From the IMG/VR virus record IMGVR_UViG_3300010885_008559, positions 1 through 20,611 of that record: a DNA stretch of 20,611 nt; one strand, given 5' to 3'. A model generated the notes under the pieces. It was not told the DNA's origin. It made no database searches and was given only the letters and a program-made list of their open reading frames with translations. The DNA comes from a virus. A program made the position numbers and the translations under genes. This document shows, piece after piece, positions 4,226 through 12,137 of this stretch. Positions within the stretch are counted from its first letter, which is position 1; every line of letters begins with the position of its first letter.

Positions 4226-5691
4226 TTCAACTCGATCGCATCGACACCACACTGTTGGACGACGACGAGAAGCGCGAGCTGTACGAGCTGCTGCGCCTGA
4301 AAGACATCAGGGCCAAGCGCAACCGCTTGTTGAGCTATGCGCCCTACAAGAAGCAGATCGAGTTTCACAATGCTGGTGCTGACTTCCGTGAACGGTTGTT
4401 CATGGCAGGCAACCAGCTTGGCAAGACGTGGGCCGGGGCCTTCGAGGTCGCGATGCACACGACAGGCCGCTACCCATCATGGTGGAAGGGCCGGCGATAC
4501 AACTACGCTATTCGCTGCATGGTTGGATCTGAATCGGCCGAGTTGACCCGCAAGGGTATTCAGCGCTTGCTGCTCGGTCCGCCAGAGATGCGGGAAGAGT
4601 GGGGCACTGGCGCCATTCCGTTTGACTGTGTGCGCGACACCAGCATGAAGCAGGGCGTGCCCGATGCGGTCTCAAACATTGTGGTCCGCCACGAATGCGG
4701 CGAAGACAGCGTGATCCAGTTCAACAGCTACGACCAAGGCCGCACCAAGTGGCAGGCCGACACAGTGGACCTAGTCTGGTTTGACGAGGAGCCGCCGCTG
4801 TCAATTTATTCTGAGGGCTTGACCCGTACGCAGGCAACGGCCGGTCAGGTCTTCGTGACGTTTACGCCGTTGCTCGGCATGTCCGAAGTGGTCAAGCGGT
4901 TCTTGCTGGAGAAACCAGCCGGGTCTAACGTGACCAACATGACGATCAGCGACGCCGAGCATTACACGCCCGAGCAGGCTGCAGCGATCATCGCCAGCTA
5001 CCCTGAGCACGAACGTGAGGCTCGGGCCAAGGGCATACCGATCTTAGGATCGGGCCGCGTGTTTCCCGTGGTCGAGGAGGCGATTAAGATTCGGGCCTTC
5101 CCGATCCCGCCGCACTGGGCGCGCATCGCCGCTATCGACTTCGGGGTTGACCACCCAACAGCCGTGGTGTGGTTGGCTTGGGACCGCGACAGCGATACGA
5201 TCTATGTGACTGACTGCTACAGACGCAGCGAGCCCGGCATTGCTGGCCACGCCATGGCTGTGCGAGCAAGGGGCGAATGGGTTCCTCTGGCTTGGCCGCA
5301 TGACGGCTTGCAGCGCGACAAGGGCGGCAGCGGTGAGCAGTTGGCCAAGCAGTACAAAGACCAAGGTCTCAACATGTTGCCCAATCGAGCCACTTTTGAG
5401 GATGGCAGCAACGGTGTCGAAGCCGGCTTGTCCGAGATGCTGACACGCATGCAGACCATGCGCTTGCGCGTGTTCTCGCATTTGGAGGACTGGTTTGAAG
5501 AATTCAGGCTGTACCACCGCAAGGACGGTATGGTCGTTAAAATCAGCGACGACTTGATGTCGGCAACGAGGTACGGCATGATGATGCGCCGCTTTGCCAA
5601 GACGCAGGAAGAGGCTGAGACAAGATTGAGACCGGGGCGCATGGCGCCAGTCTTATCCTTCAGCGTCTTTGACGAGACGACTGGATATTGA
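4222..5691 (+). CDS. terL: Terminase large subunit
   Basis: This is the DNA-packaging motor ATPase and nuclease. The ATPase domain shows a Walker A-type loop GNQLGKT at residues 63-69 and a Walker B strand LVWFDEE at 184-190. The coupling-motif segment FVTFTPLLGM is at 211-220. The C-terminal RNase H-fold nuclease shows AAIDFGVDHPTA (303-314), with candidate metal-binding Asp306 and Asp310. A late acidic pair lies in ISDDLMSATRYGMM (441-454), with Asp443/444. The length of 489 aa is normal for the family. The start at 4222 overlaps the upstream stop (ATGA) and has GAAGG seven bases before it. The GNQLGKT version resembles terminases of podovirus-like phages. Confidence 0.95.
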   Translation: MIQLDRIDTTLLDDDEKRELYELLRLKDIRAKRNRLLSYAPYKKQIEFHNAGADFRERLFMAGNQLGKTWAGAFEVAMHTTGRYPSWWKGRRYNYAIRCMVGSESAELTRKGIQRLLLGPPEMREEWGTGAIPFDCVRDTSMKQGVPDAVSNIVVRHECGEDSVIQFNSYDQGRTKWQADTVDLVWFDEEPPLSIYSEGLTRTQATAGQVFVTFTPLLGMSEVVKRFLLEKPAGSNVTNMTISDAEHYTPEQAAAIIASYPEHEREARAKGIPILGSGRVFPVVEEAIKIRAFPIPPHWARIAAIDFGVDHPTAVVWLAWDRDSDTIYVTDCYRRSEPGIAGHAMAVRARGEWVPLAWPHDGLQRDKGGSGEQLAKQYKDQGLNMLPNRATFEDGSNGVEAGLSEMLTRMQTMRLRVFSHLEDWFEEFRLYHRKDGMVVKISDDLMSATRYGMMMRRFAKTQEEAETRLRPGRMAPVLSFSVFDETTGY

Positions 5692-5715
5692 TTAACCCTA
5701 ACAGAGGAAACTTTC

Positions 5716-6081
5716 ATGGCTACTATTACACCAACAATCGATCGCGACTCAGTCCCCGGCGTGGTCCTTGCCTCATGGGCTGCCATGGCTACCAACGACG
5801 TTGGCGCTGGCGTACCTATTGCCTATGCAGCCGACCTAACTGGCCAAGCGACCGGTACCTTTGGCGGCGGCACAATTACGTGGCAAGGGTCCAACGACAA
5901 CACCAACTGGCACCCCTTGACCCGCCGGTCTGTTGGAACTGACATGGCCTTTACAGCGGCCGCAGTTCACACAGCCAACGAGAACCCAGCGTGGGTTCGT
6001 CCCGCAGTCACCAGCGGCACAAGCGTTGTAATCAAGGGCGTTATGGCCATTCACGCACGCTACGCCAAAGCACCTTATTAA
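5716..6081 (+). CDS. Small beta-rich virion-type protein, 121 aa
   Basis: The ATG at 5716 follows AGAGGAAA. The protein has an Ala/Thr/Val-rich first third, then GTFGGGTITWQGSNDNTNW (about residues 48-66). It ends in strand-like segments WVRPAVTSGTSVVIKGVMAIH. The pattern GTFGGxTxxxQGSNDxxNW...IRPxVTxG is one I know from small phage proteins encoded near terminase, portal or capsid genes, often annotated as hypothetical or putative structural. A beta-sandwich decoration or connector role is plausible but unproven. It is flanked by terL and the portal gene on the same strand with short gaps. Confidence 0.75.
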   Translation: MATITPTIDRDSVPGVVLASWAAMATNDVGAGVPIAYAADLTGQATGTFGGGTITWQGSNDNTNWHPLTRRSVGTDMAFTAAAVHTANENPAWVRPAVTSGTSVVIKGVMAIHARYAKAPY

Positions 6082-6098
6082 GCTGAGGATCAGAATCC

Positions 6099-8321
6099 AT
6101 GCACATCCAACCACAACAAATTGACGTCGAGATCGAGACCGAAGAAGACCTTCAAGCCAAGCAGGCCGAACGCTTGCAGGCTTTTGGACACGGCCTCGGT
6201 CAGCAGCGCGACGAATGGATTCGTTCGCGCTACAGCTACGGCGTTGACAAACGCTGGTTGGAGGACGAGGATCAATACAACGCCAAAGACAACGTCAACA
6301 AGGCAGCCAGCCAAATGATGACGTCGGTTGAGCAAGGCTACCCTGTGACCACACAGAACGCTAAGCCCCACCGCTCAACAGTGTTCATTGGCCTGACACG
6401 CCAGAAGACCAACTCAGCCGAGGCCCGCATAGCGGACATCTTGCTTCCAACAGACGATCGCAACTGGGGCATTCAACCAACGCCTAAACCAGACGTCGCT
6501 GAGATGGGGCGCGATACTCGCATGGCCGGTGACAAGTACACAGGCGAGCAGCTCAAGAACCCGGAGACCGGTGAGCCTTTGCGCATGAAGGACATTGCCC
6601 GCGCTGCCATGCAGACCGCACGGGAAAAAGCCAAGGCCATGCAGACCACAATTGAGGACCAGCTTGTTGAGTGTGACTACAACGGCGAGGTGCGCAAACT
6701 GATCCATGACTCAGCAGTGCTGGGCACTGGCGTGATCAAGGGCCCGATTGTCACTAACCGCACGCGCAAGGCTTGGCAGCCACTGACTGACGCCAACGGC
6801 GAGACAGTGCACCAGTTGGAGATTGTCAAGGAAACTAGCCCAGCCTCGTTCCGCGTTGACCCGCGTAACGTATGGCCTGACCCAGCTTGCGGCGAGTCGA
6901 TCCATCATGGCAAAGGCATCTATGAGCGCGAACAGATTACAGGCCGTCAGGTCCGTGAGCTGGCCAAGCAACCCGGTTTTATGAAGGACCAGCTGCGCAA
7001 GGTGCTTGAAGAAGGGCCTAAGCGAGCAGCCGTGTTCCAAGAGATGCGAGACGACGACCAGCGCGATGTGGCTCGCGCCACGTTTGAGATGTGGACCTAT
7101 TGGGGCGAAGTTGACCACGACGACCTTGAATCAGCCGGCGTCAAGATGGGTGAGAAGGATGTGCTGCGCAGCGTCAGCGGCTGTGTGGTCATGATCAACA
7201 ACACGGTTGTTAAGGCATTCCCTAACCCGCTGGAAGGCGGAGATCTTCCCTACGACTTCTTTGTCTGGGAAAAGGTAGCCGACAGCGTTTGGGGCTATGG
7301 CATCCCCTATCTCATGCGCGCGCAGCAAAAGGTCTTGAACGCTGCATGGCGCCAAATGATGGACAACGCCGGCGTGTCCAGCGGTCCTCAGATTGTCGTC
7401 AAGCCCAACACGATTCAACCAGCCGACAAGCAGTGGCAGCTATCAGCCCGCAAGATCTGGTACGCCACGGACGACGTGGATGATGTGAGCAAAGCTTTTG
7501 CGACGTTTGAGTTTGATTCGCACCAAGCCGAGTTGGCCAACATCATCAAGATGGCGATGGAGTTGGCAGACCAAGAGACCGGCGTGCCTGCCATCATGCA
7601 GGGCGAGCAAGGTGCAGCGCCAGACACTGTCGGTGGCATGCAAATGCTAATGAACTCAGCCAACGTGGTCCTGCGCCGTTTGGTCAAACAGTATGACGAC
7701 ATGATCACCCGCCCCCACATTCGCCGTTATTACGACTTCAACATGTTGTACAACGAAGATGAAGAGATCAAGGGCGATTTCAACGTTGACGCCCGTGGTT
7801 CATCAGCCTTGCTGGTTCGTGACGTACAGAACCAAGCATTCTTGAATTTGTTGGCTGCGGCCACCAACCCAGTGTTTGGCGTGTACATTGACGCCCAAAA
7901 GCTGTTTGAGAAGGCGTTGCAAGCCCAGCACATTGACCCAGCAGAAGTGTTCAAGTCCGAGGACGAGCTGGAGAGGATCAAAGAGCAGGCAAGCCAAGGC
8001 CAGCAGCAAGCACCAGACCCCCGTATCCAAGCTGCGCAAATCAGGGCCGAGTCTGATATGGCCAAAGCCAAAGCACAGAATGAAGCCGATGCCGCAGAGA
8101 TTCAGTTGCGCCAGCAATTGGCCCAGCAAGAAGCCGAGATGCGTATGGCCGAGCTGCAGATGTCCCGCGAGATCGAGATGCTCAAGATGTCCAACAACCA
8201 AAACATCAGCCTTGAGACCATCAAGGCCAAGCTGGCTGATACGGCAATCAAAGAGCGCAGCCGCAAAGAGCTGTTCTCCGCTGAGCAAGACCTCAAATTA
8301 CGGGTCGGATCAGGTATTTAA
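6099..8321 (+). CDS. Portal (head-to-tail connector) protein, 740 aa
   Basis: This forms the ring at the capsid vertex through which DNA passes and to which the tail attaches. It follows terL and has the right size for podovirus portals. Portal-like features include the N-terminal segment RSRYSYGVDKRWLEDEDQYN and the central block SPASFRVDPRNVWPDPACGE. The clip/stem-like segment PYDFFVWEKVADSVWGYGIP is followed by MRAQQKVLNAAWRQMMDNAG and an ADQETGVPAIMQGEQG segment. The last roughly 110 residues are Gln/Ala/Glu/Lys-rich and helical (QIRAESDMAKAKAQNEADAA), a long coiled-coil or barrel-like extension. The start at 6099 has GAGG ten bases upstream. Confidence 0.9.
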   Translation: MHIQPQQIDVEIETEEDLQAKQAERLQAFGHGLGQQRDEWIRSRYSYGVDKRWLEDEDQYNAKDNVNKAASQMMTSVEQGYPVTTQNAKPHRSTVFIGLTRQKTNSAEARIADILLPTDDRNWGIQPTPKPDVAEMGRDTRMAGDKYTGEQLKNPETGEPLRMKDIARAAMQTAREKAKAMQTTIEDQLVECDYNGEVRKLIHDSAVLGTGVIKGPIVTNRTRKAWQPLTDANGETVHQLEIVKETSPASFRVDPRNVWPDPACGESIHHGKGIYEREQITGRQVRELAKQPGFMKDQLRKVLEEGPKRAAVFQEMRDDDQRDVARATFEMWTYWGEVDHDDLESAGVKMGEKDVLRSVSGCVVMINNTVVKAFPNPLEGGDLPYDFFVWEKVADSVWGYGIPYLMRAQQKVLNAAWRQMMDNAGVSSGPQIVVKPNTIQPADKQWQLSARKIWYATDDVDDVSKAFATFEFDSHQAELANIIKMAMELADQETGVPAIMQGEQGAAPDTVGGMQMLMNSANVVLRRLVKQYDDMITRPHIRRYYDFNMLYNEDEEIKGDFNVDARGSSALLVRDVQNQAFLNLLAAATNPVFGVYIDAQKLFEKALQAQHIDPAEVFKSEDELERIKEQASQGQQQAPDPRIQAAQIRAESDMAKAKAQNEADAAEIQLRQQLAQQEAEMRMAELQMSREIEMLKMSNNQNISLETIKAKLADTAIKERSRKELFSAEQDLKLRVGSGI

Positions 8322-8327
8322 AAAAGT

Positions 8328-8358
8328 GTTGCACAAACCCTACGCTTTGATCTACAAT
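8328..8358 (+). promoter_or_regulatory. Internal promoter with GTTGCRCAAA motif
   Basis: TTGCAC (8329-8334) and TACAAT (8353-8358), 18 bases apart, form a moderate sigma70-type promoter: the -10 is five of six, the -35 only three of six. The -35 lies in GTTGCACAAACCCTAC (8328-8343), which matches operator-like site 1 (2588-2603) at 12 of 16 positions. It lies in the only gap of this size (97 bases) between portal and capsid genes. Confidence 0.5.
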
Positions 8359-8364
8359 TTGTTC

Positions 8365-8413
8365 GGGCGAAGTGCGCCCAAAATTTACCAAGCCAGCTAC
8401 CCGCTGGCTTTTT
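8365..8413 (+). terminator. Double hairpin with T-run ahead of the 8419 gene
   Basis: The first hairpin is GGGCG-AAGTG-CGCCC (8365-8379). The second is a 7-bp AGCCAGC/GCTGGCT stem (8391-8397 and 8403-8409) with five T residues at 8409-8413, the first closing the stem. It looks like an intrinsic terminator but ends only five bases before the next start codon and lies downstream of the promoter at 8328, so a leader or attenuator role is equally likely. Confidence 0.6.
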
Positions 8414-8418
8414 CGTAA

Positions 8419-8619
8419 ATGACTGATTACTCCTCCGATACTTGGCACAGATTACGCAAATGGGCAGAAGCTCAGCTTGAACTTGCGCGCAAGAAAAACG
8501 ATGCCGTCGGGCTCTCCGACACAGAGACGGCAGCGTTGAGGGGTGAGATCAGAGCACTAAAAAGATTTCTCGACTTGCCTAATGAGGCAACTCGGGGTGT
8601 GGCGGTCGAGCCGGAGTAA
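8419..8619 (+). CDS. Small helical protein, 66 aa
   Basis: This is a helical protein: TWHRLRKWAEAQLELARKK (residues 8-26), then an ALRGEIRALKRFLDLP helix near the C-terminus. Proteins of this size and pattern (WRxxRxWAExxLExAR...TExLRGxIxALRxLL) are commonly encoded close to the portal gene in podovirus-like phages. They have no assigned function. The ATG at 8419 has no Shine-Dalgarno sequence; it lies five bases after a hairpin-T5 structure, and no other in-frame start is available. Translation may therefore depend on leader folding or on an SD-independent mechanism. Confidence 0.75.
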   Translation: MTDYSSDTWHRLRKWAEAQLELARKKNDAVGLSDTETAALRGEIRALKRFLDLPNEATRGVAVEPE

Positions 8620-8641
8620 ATTCCCGCTTGGCCTTGTAAGT

Positions 8642-8663
8642 AAACCGCTGAGAGGCGGTTTTT
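8642..8663 (+). terminator. Hairpin-T5 between the 66-aa and scaffold-like genes
   Basis: A 7-bp perfect stem AAACCGC/GCGGTTT (8642-8648, 8655-8661) with a six-base loop runs into five T residues (8659-8663). It resembles an intrinsic terminator, but the next ribosome site (GGAGAG) begins five bases later, so at least partial read-through is required for capsid expression unless an unseen promoter lies between. Confidence 0.6.
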
Positions 8664-8678
8664 GTTTGGAGAGCAAAA

Positions 8679-9551
8679 GTGGAAGAAAACCAATTGACTT
8701 CGGAAGAAGCACAAAACTTATGGAACGAAGAGGCTTCAAAGTTAGCTGCCGGTGATGACTCACTCGCGGTTGACCCTATAGCCACTGCGCCGGAAACGCC
8801 GCAGGCTGAACTCCAGTTAGAACCGGAACAAGAGGAAGACCCATACGCTGGACTATCGCCAACGCTTCGAGCCAAACTGGCTCAGATCGATGAGTTAGCC
8901 CAAGCAAATGCTCAATTGCTGCACCACGTTAAGACTACCGAAGGTCGCGTGGCAGCGATGCAGCGAGAAGCCCAGCAGGCCCGTCAAGTAGCAGTACAAG
9001 ACGCGCCATCGCAGACGGCCATTGCCAGCGCCGCTAAAAACCCAGAGAAGTGGGATCAGCTTAAGCAGGATTTCCCCGAGTGGGCAGGAGCGATGGAGGA
9101 GTATGTCGCTGCCAAGATTGGCACACAGCAAGCAGGCTTGACACCCGAACAGGTATCACAACTTGTGCAGCAACAAGTGAGCCAGTCCAAAGCAGAGATG
9201 ATAGCCAACATTGAAGAGGCTAGGATTGAAGGTAAGTATGAAGACTGGAAAACAACGGTAAATACTCCGGAGTTTGCCGCATGGTTTGCCGTGCAATCCT
9301 TTGATGTCAAAGCCTTGGCAGAAAGCCCCCAAAGCAAAGACGCAATCAAGATGCTGGACATGTTCAGCGATTCTCGAACGCGTTCAGCATCGGATATTCG
9401 GCAAGAGCGCGGAGCACGTCTCGCTGCAGCCGCGACAACTCGACCCGGTCAGACACCGCCGCCTAAAACAATTGGCGACATGTCACCGGCAGAACTGTGG
9501 AACTACGAAGCCAAGAAACGTGAGCGAGAGCTCAAAGAACGCGGCTACTAA
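8679..9551 (+). CDS. Scaffold-like capsid assembly protein, 290 aa
   Basis: It lies directly upstream of the major capsid gene, where scaffolding proteins are normally encoded. The GTG start at 8679 is supported by GGAGAG five bases upstream. The protein has an acidic, disordered N-terminal third (TAPETPQAELQLEPEQEEDP). A coiled-coil-like region follows (LAQIDELAQANAQLLHHVK, then VAAMQREAQQARQVAV), then a helical middle with FPEWAGAMEEYVAAKIG. The C-terminus is charged and ends ELWNYEAKKRERELKERGY, a basic-acidic helix of the type that contacts coat protein. No enzymatic motif is seen. Function is inferred from position and composition. Confidence 0.75.
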   Translation: MEENQLTSEEAQNLWNEEASKLAAGDDSLAVDPIATAPETPQAELQLEPEQEEDPYAGLSPTLRAKLAQIDELAQANAQLLHHVKTTEGRVAAMQREAQQARQVAVQDAPSQTAIASAAKNPEKWDQLKQDFPEWAGAMEEYVAAKIGTQQAGLTPEQVSQLVQQQVSQSKAEMIANIEEARIEGKYEDWKTTVNTPEFAAWFAVQSFDVKALAESPQSKDAIKMLDMFSDSRTRSASDIRQERGARLAAAATTRPGQTPPPKTIGDMSPAELWNYEAKKRERELKERGY

Positions 9552-9579
9552 ATCAATTTTCAAAAAAGGAAACTAGACC

Positions 9580-10638
9580 ATGTCTATTCAAAATTACAGC
9601 ACCGTAGCATCGCGAAACCTTATCCGCGCTGCCCAAGGTATGCTTGAACACGCACAGCCCATCACTGTTTTGGGCGACTTCGGTACTCAACGCGAGATGC
9701 CACAGAACTCGACAGACACCTTGGTGTTCCGTCGTACTTTGCCTTTTGGCGCGTCTACCGCTGGCACAACAATTGAGAATTCTTCTCGCTATGTTGGTAC
9801 TCCTGACATCACCGCTTCCAACTTTGTGTTGGCTGAGGGTGTGACACCTAACGCAAACACGATCTCTTTCCAAGACGTGTCTGTCCAGTTGCAACAATAT
9901 GGCGTGCTGTTCAAGTACTCCAGCAAAGTTGAGCAACTGTACGAAGATGACATCCCCGGCGAAATGGTCAAGCTCACAGGCGAGACATTGGCTGAGGTGA
10001 TGGAGATGGTTCGTTACGGTGTGTTGAAGGCCGGCTCTACTGTGATCTATGCAAACGGTTCTAGCCGCTCTGCAATCAACACAGCGATCAGCTTGAATGC
10101 AATCCGTAAAGCAGCTCGTACACTTGAGTCCAACCGTTCACGCCGCGTTACCAGCCGTCTGGCTCCCGGTGTTAACTTCGGTACTCGCGCTGTGCAGCCC
10201 GCATACGTTATCTTCTGCCACACTGACGCTGTCAGCGACATTCGTAACTTGCCCGGCTTCACCCGCGTGGAAGAGTACGGTTCATTCAAGCCAATCCATG
10301 ACCGCGAAATCGGCGCTTGCGAAGACTTCCGTTTCATCAGCTCACCCCTGTTGAAATCCTTTGCTGCTGCTGGTTCTGCAACCTTGAACGGCATGTTGTC
10401 TGTTGGCGCTGCTAACGTTGACGTGTATCCCTTCATCATCATTGGTGAAGACTGCTGGGGCCAAGTCGCTCTTAAGGGCATGTCTGCCATCAAGCCTGTG
10501 GTCCTCAAAGCCTCACAGACCAACCACGCCAACCCATTGGGCCAATTCGGCTACGTGGGCGCTTCTACATGGTTCGCGACTGTGCGTCTGAACGACGCCT
10601 TCATGGCCCGTATCGAAGCCGGTGTGACCGCTCTCTAA
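9580..10638 (+). CDS. Major capsid protein, N4-gp56 family
   Basis: This is the main shell protein of the capsid. The N-terminus SIQNYSTVASRNLIRAAQGM, the block REMPQNSTDTLVFRRTLPF and the segment VSVQLQQYGVLFKYSSKVEQ are characteristic of the N4 gp56-type HK97-fold coat family. So are ETLAEVMEMVRYGVLKAGST, the internal AYVIFCHTDAVSDIRNLPGF and the C-terminal ASTWFATVRLNDAFMARIEA. The 352-residue length is typical of this family. The ribosome site is AAAGGAAA upstream of the ATG at 9580. It is surrounded by scaffold-like and beta-rich virion genes, as expected. Codons look well optimised, as is usual for an abundant protein. Confidence 0.93.
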   Translation: MSIQNYSTVASRNLIRAAQGMLEHAQPITVLGDFGTQREMPQNSTDTLVFRRTLPFGASTAGTTIENSSRYVGTPDITASNFVLAEGVTPNANTISFQDVSVQLQQYGVLFKYSSKVEQLYEDDIPGEMVKLTGETLAEVMEMVRYGVLKAGSTVIYANGSSRSAINTAISLNAIRKAARTLESNRSRRVTSRLAPGVNFGTRAVQPAYVIFCHTDAVSDIRNLPGFTRVEEYGSFKPIHDREIGACEDFRFISSPLLKSFAAAGSATLNGMLSVGAANVDVYPFIIIGEDCWGQVALKGMSAIKPVVLKASQTNHANPLGQFGYVGASTWFATVRLNDAFMARIEAGVTAL

Positions 10639-10648
10639 GGAGAACAAC

Positions 10649-11146
10649 ATGAGCAATGCCTCTTACTACAGCCTTCTCAACGACGGGAAGTTAACCGGCG
10701 ACATGGTTGGCGCGGTGGAAGCCACTCCGCCAGTCAGCATTACCGGCGCAACGCTTACCTGCACAATGGATACGCACGCGGGGCGTACGATAGTAATCAG
10801 TGCTGTGGCAGGTTGCGCAGTCACTTTGCCTGCTGCTACCGGCACGGGTTCTGTCTACCGATTCATCATTGGCTCAACAATAACGTCTAACTCGACAACC
10901 ATCAAAGTGGCTAACACCACTGACGTGATGACGGGCCGGGCGTTTGTGGTCAGTGATAACACGGCAGCAGTCTTGGGTTTTGCTACGGCTGCGGCCAGCG
11001 ACACCATTACCCTCAACGGCACAACACTGGGCGGCATCGTCGGCGATCACATCGAGATCATCGATGCGATCACCGGCACCTTTGCCGTGCGTGTGTTTAC
11101 CGCTGCGACTGGCACGGAAGCAACTCCGTTCTCAGCAACTGTCTAA
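10649..11146 (+). CDS. Beta-rich virion protein, 165 aa (possible capsid decoration)
   Basis: AAGGAG precedes the ATG at 10649, just eleven bases after the capsid gene. The sequence is almost entirely Thr/Val/Ala/Gly-rich strand segments (CTMDTHAGRTIVISAVAG, TLPAATGTGSVYRFIIGST, SDTITLNGTTLGGIVGDHIE). It lacks helices or catalytic motifs, typical of a small beta-sandwich or beta-helix capsid-associated protein. The TLPAATGTGxxYxFxxG pattern is shared with many phage structural proteins and fibre domains. A decoration or head-fibre role is inferred from fold style and location only. Confidence 0.72.
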   Translation: MSNASYYSLLNDGKLTGDMVGAVEATPPVSITGATLTCTMDTHAGRTIVISAVAGCAVTLPAATGTGSVYRFIIGSTITSNSTTIKVANTTDVMTGRAFVVSDNTAAVLGFATAAASDTITLNGTTLGGIVGDHIEIIDAITGTFAVRVFTAATGTEATPFSATV

Positions 11147-11166
11147 TTTTCTTAAAGGAATAAATC

Positions 11167-11604
11167 ATGTCTTACAACATCGAACAAGCCAATAGTGGCT
11201 ATCTCTCCCTGACCGCTGCCGGCGTAGCCGAAGGCACTAATAGCGCAACTTTCAAGACTACAAACACATTGACTTTTACAAGCAATGGTATTTTTAAGTC
11301 TAAGGCTGCTACTGACAACTTGACATTTACTGCCGGTACAGCTTTGGCTGCATCGCAGGCTTGCTTGTTTGCAGTGTGGATCACCTCTGGCGGCACGGTA
11401 TCGACCTCACAAGGTCCTATTGTTGCCGCTGGCGATCCATGCCCAGTGCCCAGTCAAGTTACGGCCAACACAACTTTGGTCGGTTTGATCAAAGTCACTA
11501 CCAGTTCTGCTGTTACGTTCACGCCAGCTACTACCGACCTGTCTGCCTCTGGCATCACAGCCGCGTTCTCTGATTGCATGGACATGCCCGGCTCAGCACA
11601 GTAA
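11167..11604 (+). CDS. Beta-rich virion protein, 145 aa
   Basis: AAAGGAATAAATC precedes the ATG at 11167. The protein is low in charge and rich in Thr, Ser, Ala and Gly, with alternating strand-like segments (NTLTFTSNGIFKSKAATD, LTFTAGTALAASQACLFAVW, TLVGLIKVTTSSAVTFTPA). This is typical of phage head-decoration or fibre-like proteins. The segment ACLFAVWITSGGTVSTSQGP resembles a motif I have seen in small structural proteins encoded after major capsid genes. It ends with DCMDMPGSAQ. No more specific role can be given. Strong hairpins follow its stop codon. Confidence 0.7.
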   Translation: MSYNIEQANSGYLSLTAAGVAEGTNSATFKTTNTLTFTSNGIFKSKAATDNLTFTAGTALAASQACLFAVWITSGGTVSTSQGPIVAAGDPCPVPSQVTANTTLVGLIKVTTSSAVTFTPATTDLSASGITAAFSDCMDMPGSAQ

Positions 11605-11614
11605 TTGTTGCCAT

Positions 11615-11664
11615 CCTCTCTTAACAGAGGGTTTTGCAGGTTGCCTTCGGGCAGCCTGCTTTTT
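11615..11664 (+). terminator. Strong intrinsic terminator after the capsid gene block
   Basis: Two hairpins lie in tandem. The first is CCTCT-N6-AGAGG (11615-11630), followed by GTTTT. The second is a 10-bp stem GCAGGTTGCC/GGCAGCCTGC (11636-11645, 11650-11659, one G-T wobble) capped by a TTCG tetraloop and followed by five T residues. This is a textbook terminator and could lower expression of downstream tail genes relative to capsid. Confidence 0.8.
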
Positions 11665-11700
11665 GGCAGACCGATTTTTTAAACCTAACGGAGAATGAAG

Positions 11701-12123
11701 ATGGCAAAAAAAGAAGTAGTCGCAGGAATTGAAATCATTGACGACACACCAGCAGTTGATCCGGTTTCCCAAGTCGTAGACTTTCGTGAGCTTGCAGCAA
11801 GCGAAGCATTCATGAACGAAATGGTTGAAGTCATGGTGCACGCCAGCACTGACGAAAACCAATCCCCTCATGTGATACTCAACTGCAACGGAACCAATCA
11901 GCCTATCATGCGCGGCGTGCCAATGCGCGTTCGTCGCAAGTACGTTGAGATCTTGGCCCGTATGAAGGAAACCAAATACAGCCAAGTAACTCGCAACCCA
12001 GCAGCGCCTGATCAAATTGACATGATCGCGCGCCATGGTTTGGCTTATCCTTTTGAGTTGATGCACGACGACAATCCCCGTGGCCGTGCATGGTTGCAAA
12101 ACGTATTAGCTGAACCCGCTTAA
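11701..12123 (+). CDS. Conserved-looking virion-cluster protein, 140 aa
   Basis: The ATG at 11701 is preferred over the one at 11695 because the GGAG site lies seven bases from the former but only one from the latter. An acidic N-terminus (IEIIDDTPAVDPVSQVVD) is followed by a helical region, then NGTNQPIMRGVPMRVRRKYV (about residues 64-83) and a C-terminal GLAYPFELMHDDNPRGRAWL. The MRGVPxxVxRKYVExLARxK and YPFxxxxDxNPRGxxWL patterns are shared by proteins next to gp56-like capsid genes as far as I recall. The function is not known to me. It may act in head assembly. Confidence 0.7.
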   Translation: MAKKEVVAGIEIIDDTPAVDPVSQVVDFRELAASEAFMNEMVEVMVHASTDENQSPHVILNCNGTNQPIMRGVPMRVRRKYVEILARMKETKYSQVTRNPAAPDQIDMIARHGLAYPFELMHDDNPRGRAWLQNVLAEPA

Positions 12124-12137
12124 ACCGGAGCCGCTTT

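Noticed and set aside
5044-5795. Minus-strand frames of 157 and 192 codons opposite terL
   Set aside because: The plus-strand terminase has clear catalytic motifs and the antisense products show no family features.
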